Origin: an uncultured Clostridia bacterium
GTDB taxonomy: Bacteria > Bacillota > Clostridia > Christensenellales > Borkfalkiaceae
Assembly (NCBI GenBank): GCA_947632165.1
Contig: CANROI010000021.1
Span: 1-12,918 of the forward strand
Length of the DNA stretch: 12,918 nucleotides
Direction of reading: 5' to 3'
Shown here: positions 1 through 4,399 of the stretch, in pieces
Layout: each line of letters starts with the position of its first letter
Numbering within the stretch: the first letter of the stretch is position 1
Notes under the pieces: generated by a model
The model's input: only the letters and a program-made list of their open reading frames with translations
What the model was told of the DNA's origin: nothing
Databases searched by the model: none
Program-made: the position numbers and the translations under genes

Positions 1-82
1 ATATTGGTATATCATTTCTGAAGGGCGACCATTGAAAACGGATTGCGAAACGCAAAGAGATCAATTCACTATGCTTGGATAT

Positions 83-111
83 ATTATAACCTTTGGAAAA
101 AGAAAAAGCAA
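83..111 (-). promoter_or_regulatory. Candidate sigma-70 promoter reading out of the left edge
   Basis: On the minus strand there is a perfect -10 hexamer TATAAT (plus 83-88) preceded, after exactly 17 bp, by TTGCTT (plus 106-111), which matches TTGACA only in its first three bases. It lies downstream of the terminator-like hairpin at 268-308, so it would start a new transcript leaving the window. No ribosome binding site or start codon is apparent between it and base 1, so the product is outside the window or non-coding. AT-rich DNA yields such matches by chance. Confidence 0.35.
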
Positions 112-148
112 CAAAATTCGATTTGGATGACACAAAAATTCCGTTTGC

Positions 149-172
149 GGAGGAAGGTTTGGAGGAAGGTTT
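149..172. repeat. Perfect 12-bp tandem duplication
   Basis: The unit GGAGGAAGGTTT occurs twice in direct succession (149-160 and 161-172). In the plus-strand open frame it duplicates the residues EEGL in phase, so it does not break that frame. It looks like replication slippage. Confidence 0.85.
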
Positions 173-267
173 ACCGGACATAAATCGACGACGCAGGCAA
201 AAAGCACCGAAAAGAGCCCGCGGAAGCAGCGCAGATCCAATTCCCGTTATCTTATAGATATAAAATA

Positions 268-308
268 AACCCGAACCAATCACGAGTCGCCATGATCGAG
301 TTCGGATT
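268..308 (-). terminator. Intrinsic terminator downstream of the tRNA remnant
   Basis: Read on the minus strand, AATCCGAAC (308-300) pairs with GTTCGGGTT (276-268). After one bulged base, CGATCA (298-293) pairs with TGATTG (282-277). This gives about 15 pairs including G-U wobbles around a 10-base loop. A U-rich run (TATTTTATA) follows immediately. The stem is slightly better paired as minus-strand RNA than as plus-strand RNA, which fits a terminator for the tRNA-like sequence just upstream of it. Confidence 0.6.
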
Positions 309-317
309 ATTTTGTTT

Positions 318-352
318 TGGTTGAGGCGGGAGACTTGAACACGCGACCTCTT
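318..352 (-). pseudogene. tRNA 3'-end fragment (T arm, acceptor strand, CCA), degenerate
   Basis: The minus strand reads GAGGTCGCGTG, then a canonical T-loop TTCAAGT, then CTCCC, an acceptor-like strand and an encoded ACCA ending at 318. The T-loop matches the invariant TTCRA positions, and the run from GAGGTCGCG through the T-loop resembles the variable loop and T arm of many bacterial tRNAs. It is not functional as it stands: only about three of five T-stem pairs form, the acceptor is one base short, and no matching 5' half (D arm, anticodon stem, CGCCTCA complement) is found upstream. The amino-acid identity cannot be assigned. A terminator follows directly, as expected at the end of a tRNA unit. 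It could be a leftover attachment-site end or a decayed tRNA gene. Confidence 0.45.
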
Positions 353-366
353 GGGCCCTCGTCGAA

Positions 367-396
367 GCTCTCCGCCGCCTTACGCTTTTCTTGCGA
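367..396. repeat. 30-bp direct repeat, copy 1
   Basis: This 30-base sequence, beginning GCTCTCCGCCGCC and ending TTCTTGCGA, recurs exactly at 467-496, an offset of precisely 100 bp. After the repeat, copy 1 has five extra bases (AAAGC) before a further shared 11-mer TCTTCTTTGCG (402-412). On the minus strand this copy can form a small hairpin, GCTTTTC-GCAA-GAAAAGC, with a GNRA tetraloop. The copies may come from a dispersed repeat or a local duplication; the sequence alone does not decide. Confidence 0.85.
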
Positions 397-466
397 AAAG
401 CTCTTCTTTGCGTAGGCTTCTCCTCCTCCCAAAAAAATACTCCGTCTTTTTTCGGGAGCCCTGTCT

Positions 467-496
467 GCTCTCCGCCGCCTTACGCTTTTCTTGCGA
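467..496. repeat. 30-bp direct repeat, copy 2
   Basis: This copy is identical to 367-396 over 30 bases and is followed directly by the shared 11-mer at 497-507. It overlaps the broken end of the XRE regulator remnant: the remnant's frame runs into the repeat and stops there at 480-482. The repeat may therefore mark the junction that truncated that gene. Confidence 0.85.
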
Positions 497-683
497 TCTT
501 CTTTGCGGACAAGCGCCTGTCGCGCGGCCCCAAAAGCAGTCCGAGACTGTCTATGGCGGGAAGCGCCTTGTCCGTTTCCCATTTCGAGATCGCCGTGCGG
601 GTGACGTAGATACTGTTCGCCAGATCTTCCTGAGTCAGGCTTTGGTCTCTTCTGAGTTGTTTTAATTATTCGCCGAAAGTCAT
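480..683 (-). pseudogene. XRE-family HTH regulator, nonsense-mutated and truncated
   Basis: The reading frame begins with ATG at 683, 6 bases after a perfect AAGGAGG. It reads MTFGE, an ochre stop (666-668), then LKQLRRDQSLTQEDLANSI and YVTRTAISKWETDKALPAI. This is a classic Cro/C1-type helix-turn-helix: LTQEDLA is helix 2 and TRTAISKWE the recognition helix. The stop replaces the residue that is normally Lys in the conserved GEKLKQLR start, which a single A-to-T change explains. After about codon 50 homology is lost and the frame ends at 480-482 inside the 30-bp repeat, so dimerisation or C-terminal regions are missing. No plausible restart codon with a ribosome binding site follows the stop. 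Intact relatives are DNA-binding repressors or activators; this copy should be inactive. Confidence 0.8.
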
Positions 684-702
684 TTCGTGCCTCCTTGCCT
701 TT

Positions 703-731
703 ATTTTACAGGACGGAACGCGAAAAGTCAC
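703..731 (-). promoter_or_regulatory. Candidate promoter of the XRE remnant
   Basis: The minus strand carries GTGACT (plus 726-731), a 17-bp spacer and TAAAAT (plus 703-708), placed about 20 bases upstream of the ATG at 683. The -35 matches TTGACA at four positions and the -10 matches TATAAT at five. The position fits a short leader ending in the AAGGAGG ribosome binding site. Confidence 0.4.
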
Positions 732-799
732 GACACGATCCTTCACATTCGCCCTTTTTTGCGCCCGAGCCGCGACTTTCCGCGATTTTTTTGCGACTT

Positions 800-815
800 C
801 CCGCCGCGCGGCGGG
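800..815. repeat. 16-bp perfect GC palindrome
   Basis: CCCGCCGC at 800-807 is the exact reverse complement of GCGGCGGG at 808-815. It has no loop and no U-run on either side in the right orientation, so it does not look like an intrinsic terminator. It lies between the kinase terminator and the XRE promoter. Its role, if any, is unknown. Confidence 0.6.
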
Positions 816-861
816 CGGAATGGGCGGGCAAAAGAGGCGCGGGATCCGCCGCGCATGAAAA

Positions 862-885
862 CGGCCGCGGAACTTTCCGCGGCCG
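862..885 (-). terminator. Terminator after the two-component operon
   Basis: An 11-bp GC-rich stem is formed by 862-872 (CGGCCGCGGAA) and 875-885 (TTCCGCGGCCG). On the minus strand it is followed by TTTTC. It begins 8 bases past the kinase stop codon, the expected place for the end of the regulator-kinase transcript. The U-run is short, so termination may be incomplete. Confidence 0.65.
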
Positions 886-892
886 GACAGGG

Positions 893-2218
893 TTATGCCG
901 TCCCCTCCTCGGGCCCGACGGGATACTGGACGGGGATCACGACATCGAGGTTGAAGATCCCGTCCTCGGCGCGGACATAGCAGGTGCCGCCGTACTTTTC
1001 GGCGATATAACGGATGCTCTTCATCCCATAGCCGTGGAAGCGCGAATCCGCCTTCGTCGTCTTGGGGAGCCCGTTTTCAAAGAGCAGCTCCCCGTCGAAA
1101 CTGTTGTCCATGTGGATCTTCAAAACCCCGTGTTTGCAGTCGATCTTGAGGGAGATGATCCGCTGTTCCTTGTCTTTGATCTTCATCGTCCCTTCAATGG
1201 CGTTGTCGATCGCGTTCCCCAAGAGGGAATAGAGGTCCGTCTCCGTAAGGGCTCCCAAAGCGGAGACATCCGCAAGATAGGAAAAGCGGATCTCGTGCTT
1301 TTCGCAGTAAAGGCTCTTTTCCGTGAGGAGCGTATCGAGAGCGCGGTTGCCCGTCATGGCGGTATTCTCATAGATGAGCACGGCGTCCTCCAACTCTTTC
1401 AGTTCCTCCCGCTGGACGTTCGCGTCCTTCATCGCACGGATCGCGGCGATCTGGTGCTTCAGGTTGTGGCACTTCATGTTGATGATATCGATGTTCTCCT
1501 GCGAGAAAAGGTGATATTCCTGCTCGTTGTGCAAAAGGCGCTCGATCTCCTCCTTCTGCCGCTTGATCTTGCTCTGCTCGAAGAGATTGAACTGGATGAT
1601 GAGCAGAAGGATGCAGCAACTCGCCGCATAGAGCCGCGAGGTGGGGCCGGAGCCGTCGCGGTCGACCCAAAGGCTCAGAAGGAACACGAATGCGATGATC
1701 ACAATGGCGAAGATGAAGATATATTTGTTGTTGAGAAGATCCGCGTTGTCCTCTTTGAGTTTGCGCACGAAGAAGTAATAGAAGAGCGGAAAGAGCAGAG
1801 CCGTAAAAACCAGAATGAACACGTTGAGCCAGATCCCCGAGAGAACGGCGACCGACGTGACGAAGCGCGCAAGGTTGCGGATCGTGTGCTGAACTGCATA
1901 AGCGGCGGTGCCGTAGAAAAAGGTATCTTTGACGCTCACTCGGAAAACGAAGAGAAATACCCCCATCGAGAGCGCGAACACGAGCATCCAGTTGAGATTC
2001 AGCCAACCGAAGAAGACGAGCGCATTCCAACCGTAGATGTGCCCCGGCAGAAGATAGGGGATCACGGAATAGACCGAAACCGCCGCAACCAGGCGCACCC
2101 AGAAAAAGCTGCGCTTTTTCAGAACGGGCGCAAAAAGCATTTCGGCCGCAAGGAGCTGGGTCGCAAAACGGGCGAGAAACGTGAGAATCTTGGTCCCCGC
2201 AAGCAAGAAAACTTCCAT
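893..2218 (-). CDS. GHKL-type membrane sensor histidine kinase (AgrC/LytTR-partner class)
   Basis: This is a 441-residue membrane histidine kinase predicted to autophosphorylate and pass phosphate to the LytTR regulator encoded immediately upstream. Residues 1-212 hold roughly six hydrophobic helices. A linker follows (QSKIKRQKEEIERLLHNEQE, about 215-234), probably a helical coiled-coil. The dimerisation box is CHNLKHQIAAIR; H251 is the likely phospho-acceptor and H255 is a second His in the motif. The ATPase domain shows an N-box LLGNAIDNAIEG (N335, D338, N339) and a G-box HGYGMKSI (395-402). These are the hallmarks of the kinases that pair with LytTR regulators. I chose ATG 2218 because AAGGAG lies upstream and the regulator ends at 2221, leaving two bases between stop and start; a longer in-frame start at 2371 would overlap the regulator and lacks this support. 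The ligand is unknown, and no agrB or agrD-like gene is present. Confidence 0.9.
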   Translation of the reverse strand: MEVFLLAGTKILTFLARFATQLLAAEMLFAPVLKKRSFFWVRLVAAVSVYSVIPYLLPGHIYGWNALVFFGWLNLNWMLVFALSMGVFLFVFRVSVKDTFFYGTAAYAVQHTIRNLARFVTSVAVLSGIWLNVFILVFTALLFPLFYYFFVRKLKEDNADLLNNKYIFIFAIVIIAFVFLLSLWVDRDGSGPTSRLYAASCCILLLIIQFNLFEQSKIKRQKEEIERLLHNEQEYHLFSQENIDIINMKCHNLKHQIAAIRAMKDANVQREELKELEDAVLIYENTAMTGNRALDTLLTEKSLYCEKHEIRFSYLADVSALGALTETDLYSLLGNAIDNAIEGTMKIKDKEQRIISLKIDCKHGVLKIHMDNSFDGELLFENGLPKTTKADSRFHGYGMKSIRYIAEKYGGTCYVRAEDGIFNLDVVIPVQYPVGPEEGTA

Positions 2219-2220
2219 GT

Positions 2221-2928
2221 TTACGATCTCCTTCCGCAAAATTGCAGAAGCGCCTCCTTGAACTTCTTCAATTTCGGCCTGCTGATCTGCAATTTCTCTT
2301 CTCCGAGGAATACAAAACAGTCTTTTGTCCCCGTAACATAGTTGAGGTTGATGAGATAACAGCTGTTGCAACGGACGAAATTCTGGTTGCGCAGGAGATT
2401 CTCCGTCTCCGAAAGCGTCCCGCGCTTTTGATAGATCCCGTCCTCCGTGTGGAAAATGAGATTGTGGTCCGCAACCTCGATATACCGCACCCTGGAAGAG
2501 CGGAGCACCTTGATCCCTCCCCCGTCGTTGACCGTGAGTGCAACGTCCTTGAGACGGATTGCCGCCCGAAGCGCTTTTTTGATCTTGGTCGCAAAAACAA
2601 AATAGCCCACGGGCTTCAGAATATAGTCCGTGGCGTCGACGTCGTACCCTTTGATCGCATATTGGGCCATGTTCGTGAGAAAGATGAGTTGGACCGTGGA
2701 GTCGATCCGTCTCATCCTGCGCGCCGTCTCGATGCCGTCGAGATGGGGCAATTCGATATCCATGACGACGACGTCAAAGTCCGATCTGTATTCGTTCAAA
2801 AAGTCGAGACCGTCCGAATAGGCGTGCACGCGGATCTCTTCTCCATTTTCCCGGGCAAAACGGGCGAGATAGGTCTCCGTCAGCGAGCGGCTCTCGGCGT
2901 CGTCCTCGACGACCGCGATACGGATCAT
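2221..2928 (-). CDS. LytTR-family response regulator
   Basis: This is a 235-residue transcription factor with a receiver domain (about 1-120) and a LytTR DNA-binding domain (about 131-231). The receiver shows the acidic pocket E8/D9/D10, phospho-acceptor D57 in VVMDIELP, T85, and K105 in ILKP. The C-terminal half carries LytTR signatures: IKVLRSSRVRYIEVADHN, the later segment NFVRCNSCYLINLNYV, and KLQISRPKLKKFKEAL near the end. The start at ATG 2928 follows GGAGGAG by five to six bases. It is the first gene of a two-gene operon with the kinase. Its own promoter carries a direct repeat of GTTACG with 21-bp period, so autoregulation is likely. A matching site sits before the large GH3 gene at 8824-12684. 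It resembles AgrA and VirR-type regulators by architecture, but the target set here can only be inferred. Confidence 0.93.
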   Translation of the reverse strand: MIRIAVVEDDAESRSLTETYLARFARENGEEIRVHAYSDGLDFLNEYRSDFDVVVMDIELPHLDGIETARRMRRIDSTVQLIFLTNMAQYAIKGYDVDATDYILKPVGYFVFATKIKKALRAAIRLKDVALTVNDGGGIKVLRSSRVRYIEVADHNLIFHTEDGIYQKRGTLSETENLLRNQNFVRCNSCYLINLNYVTGTKDCFVFLGEEKLQISRPKLKKFKEALLQFCGRRS

Positions 2929-2963
2929 TTTTTCTCCTCCTTATCAATAACCCTCCATGATAA

Positions 2964-2992
2964 ATTTTACAAAAAACCCGAATTAAATTCAT
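2964..2992 (-). promoter_or_regulatory. Promoter of the regulator-kinase operon
   Basis: On the minus strand, -35 ATGAAT (plus 2987-2992), a 17-bp spacer and -10 TAAAAT (plus 2964-2969) lie about 35 bases upstream of the regulator start. The -35 is poor against TTGACA, as expected for a promoter that needs an activator. The upstream GTTACG repeat ends 9 bp before it. The same ?TGAAT-17 bp-TA layout occurs before the large GH3 gene. Confidence 0.6.
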
Positions 2993-3001
2993 TTGTGCTG
3001 A

Positions 3002-3031
3002 CGTAACCTGTCTTTTTTCAGCCGTAACTTC
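3002..3031 (-). promoter_or_regulatory. Putative LytTR direct-repeat operator, regulator promoter
   Basis: Read on the minus strand, the boxes are GAAGTTACG (3031-3023) and CAGGTTACG (3010-3002). They share GTTACG exactly, and their starts are 21 bp apart, leaving 12 bp between 9-bp boxes. LytTR-domain proteins such as AgrA and ComE bind paired 9-bp direct repeats spaced by about 12 bp upstream of the -35, so spacing and position both fit. The proximal box is identical over nine bases to that at 12769-12777. Binding by this particular regulator is inferred. Confidence 0.65.
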
Positions 3032-3081
3032 TCAAAACGCCCTTCTCCGCGGGGCGGCGGGGAAAGCCCCTTAGACTGAAA

Positions 3082-3121
3082 AACGGCCGCTCTCTGCGCA
3101 AAAGCGCGGAGAGCGGCCGTT
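3082..3121 (-). terminator. Strong terminator after the small broken gene
   Basis: Arms 3082-3099 and 3104-3121 pair over 18 positions around an AAAA/TTTT tetraloop, with a single imperfect position (3095/3108). On the minus strand the stem runs straight into a U-run (GTTTTTCAG). It lies 30 bases past the stop codon of the remnant at 3152-3406 and insulates the regulator promoter from upstream transcription. Confidence 0.8.
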
Positions 3122-3151
3122 CCGATCGTTCCCCGAGGGTTCAAAGCCCGG

Positions 3152-3406
3152 TCATTTCTCGCAGAAGGTCGCTTTCTTTAAGCTGTACCGCATCGTGCCG
3201 AGCGATTGCGGCACGGGCATCTCCATGACGAACGCCACATTGCGGCAAAGATTATAGAGATTCCCCGCCGGGCGTGAACGTCACTCTCACGTTGAGTTTC
3301 GTCTCGAGCACATAGCCCGGCTTCGTGCCCGTGCCAAAGGCGATCTCGCGGTTCGAGAGCTCCGTCGTATAGGTCCCGCTGTAACGAAGAGGAGTCCTTT
3401 TTTCAT
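3152..3406 (-). pseudogene. Frame-broken small gene of unknown function
   Basis: This unit has a strong promoter, a start codon and a terminator, but its coding sequence changes frame twice. It opens with ATG 3406 (MKKG). Sense then continues in the next frame as YSGTYTTELSNREIAFGTG, KPGYVLETKLNVRVTFTPGG, and then in the third frame as LYNLCRNVAFVMEMPVPQ, SLGTMRYSLKKATFCEK and TGA at 3152. One base lost from the A-run after ATG and one base gained in the GGGG run near 3270 would restore a protein of about 85 residues. Those stitched residues look like real protein but match no family I know. It diverges from the addB fragment. The alternatives are true decay or uncorrected homopolymer errors in the assembly. 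Confidence 0.55.
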
Positions 3407-3437
3407 ACTATTGTCCGTCCTTTGGTGGATTGCCGCC

Positions 3438-3465
3438 ATTATACCATATTTTTTGGGTTTGTAAA
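3438..3465 (-). promoter_or_regulatory. Promoter of the small broken gene
   Basis: The minus strand has -35 TTTACA (plus 3460-3465), a 16-bp spacer and a perfect -10 TATAAT (plus 3438-3443), giving a leader of about 25 bases to ATG 3406. It is the closest match to the vegetative consensus in the window. Confidence 0.7.
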
Positions 3466-3508
3466 AACAAACGTCTGAAAATAAGCGAAATATTCGCGAA
3501 AACTGTGA

Positions 3509-3514
3509 TATAGT
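3509..3514 (+). promoter_or_regulatory. Candidate -10 for the addB fragment
   Basis: TATAGT at 3509-3514 lies about 60 bases before ATG 3577, with a weak upstream -35. It is back-to-back with the minus-strand promoter at 3438-3465, which suggests an ancestral divergent promoter region. This is a single-hexamer call and is weak. Confidence 0.3.
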
Positions 3515-3576
3515 GGACCCGATCGGATCCCGCGAAAGGCGCCCTGCCCCAAAGCGGGATCGCAAAAGGACGAACT

Positions 3577-4338
3577 ATGGCGAAGATCATCGGGCACCCA
3601 CGCTCGACGATGCCCTTGCGGCGCTCCGCGGCCTTGCGGAGGAAAACGAAGCGCGCAGCGAAAAAACGATCGTATTTTGCGAGGACAGGCTCACGCTGCT
3701 TTCGGAACGGGCCATCCTCTCCTCCATCGGCGGGACTTTCCTTACCGAGGTGACGACTTTTGCCCGCTATCTCTCCGGACCGGGCGCGCTCTCCAAACAG
3801 GGCTTCGTCATGGAGATCTCCGAGATCATCGCGCAGTCGCAGGGCGAGCTCGTCTGCTTCCGCCCCGGCGCGGCGCAGGCCGTCTATGAGACGGTCGCGC
3901 AGCTCTCCGCTTCTTGCGTGGAACCCGCGATGCTCCGCGCCGCCGCAGAGGGGACGGAGGGCATCCTGCATAGTAAACTTGCGGGCCTCGCCCTCATCCT
4001 CGAACGTTACCGGGAGCGGCTTGCTTCCCGCGGCCTGCTCGACGAAAACGGCTATCTCGCCCTTCTGCCCGAGAAGTTCTCCTCGGGCGCGCTCGCGGGG
4101 GATGTCGTTTTCTTCTGCTTCTCCTTCTTCACCCGCCAGGCGCGGGAGGGGGTCCATGCCGCCCTGCTCTACGCAAAGCGCGTCCTTTGGCGTATTCCTT
4201 GCGGAAAACGCGGAGTTCTACACCAACGAGGGGGCCCGCCTCTTCCGCGCAATCGCCGAAGAGACGGATGCGCCGAGCCCGGCTTGCCCCCCTGTTCCCT
4301 CCGCGAGGACGCCCCGCGCTGAGAGACGAGAAGAATGA
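3577..4338 (+). pseudogene. addB: 5' fragment of addB (AddAB helicase-nuclease subunit B), frameshifted
   Basis: AddB is one subunit of the AddAB double-strand-break repair nuclease. Here only about the first 250 residues of a protein normally over 1000 long remain. ATG 3577 follows AAAGGA and gives MAKIIG. One base appears lost near 3597, after which the second frame reads PTLDDALAALRG, KTIVFCEDRLTLLSERAIL, GGTFLTEVTTFARYLSGPG, QGFVMEISEIIAQSQGELVC and LDENGYLALLPEKFSSGAL. One base appears gained near 4180, returning to the first frame for FGVFLAENAEFYTNEGARLF and AIAEE, ending at TGA 4336-4338. The SERAIL/TEVTTFARYL and KLAGLALILERYRERL segments match the AddB N-terminal region as I know it. 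The helicase-like core and the C-terminal nuclease/iron-sulfur region are absent, and no addA follows. A functional copy is presumably elsewhere in the genome. Confidence 0.65.
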
Positions 4339-4343
4339 CGGGA

Positions 4344-4371
4344 AAAGCGGAGAGCCGAAGCTCTCCGCTTT
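4344..4371. terminator. Convergent (bidirectional) terminator
   Basis: An 11-bp perfect stem (4344-4354 with 4361-4371, AAAGCGGAGAG/CTCTCCGCTTT) surrounds a 6-base loop. It sits between the plus-strand addB fragment, ending 4338, and the minus-strand GH3 gene, ending 4400. A-rich and T-rich flanks on both arms let it act in either direction; on the minus strand the stem is followed by a TTTTCCC-like run. Confidence 0.7.
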
Positions 4372-4399
4372 CCGTATTATAATAGGAGGAAGATATGAA

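Larger units (their letters stand above)
1..267. other. AT-richer intergenic segment with no convincing gene
   Basis: No gene is supported here. The base composition is visibly more AT-rich than the rest of the window. A plus-strand frame is open from 90 to 257 (ending in TAG) and includes residues such as FDLDDTKIPFAEEGLEEG and an Arg/Lys-rich stretch, so it might be the decayed C-terminal end of some protein. It has no start codon with a ribosome binding site and I do not recognise it. A perfect 12-bp tandem duplication and a candidate minus-strand promoter, listed separately, lie inside. Confidence 0.4.

Noticed and set aside
71..130. 19-codon plus-strand frame beginning MLGYIITFGKRK
   Set aside because: It is short, has no convincing ribosome binding site, and is more easily explained as chance in AT-rich DNA.
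367..496. CRISPR-like spacing of two 30-bp repeats
   Set aside because: There are only two copies, the interval is 70 bases rather than about 35, the second copy overlaps a gene remnant, and no cas gene is present.
307..665. Open frames on both strands of the left relic region
   Set aside because: They are Arg/Lys- or Ser/Pro-rich, run through the 30-bp repeats and tRNA fragment, and show no start signals or family resemblance.
695..2341. Long plus-strand open frame opposite the kinase
   Set aside because: It is antisense to a well-supported GHKL kinase, crosses the kinase terminator, and has no protein-family features.
2219..2371. Kinase start at the upstream ATG 2371
   Set aside because: It would overlap the regulator by about 150 bases and add a charged segment before the first membrane helix. 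ATG 2218 has AAGGAG upstream and a two-base gap to the regulator stop.
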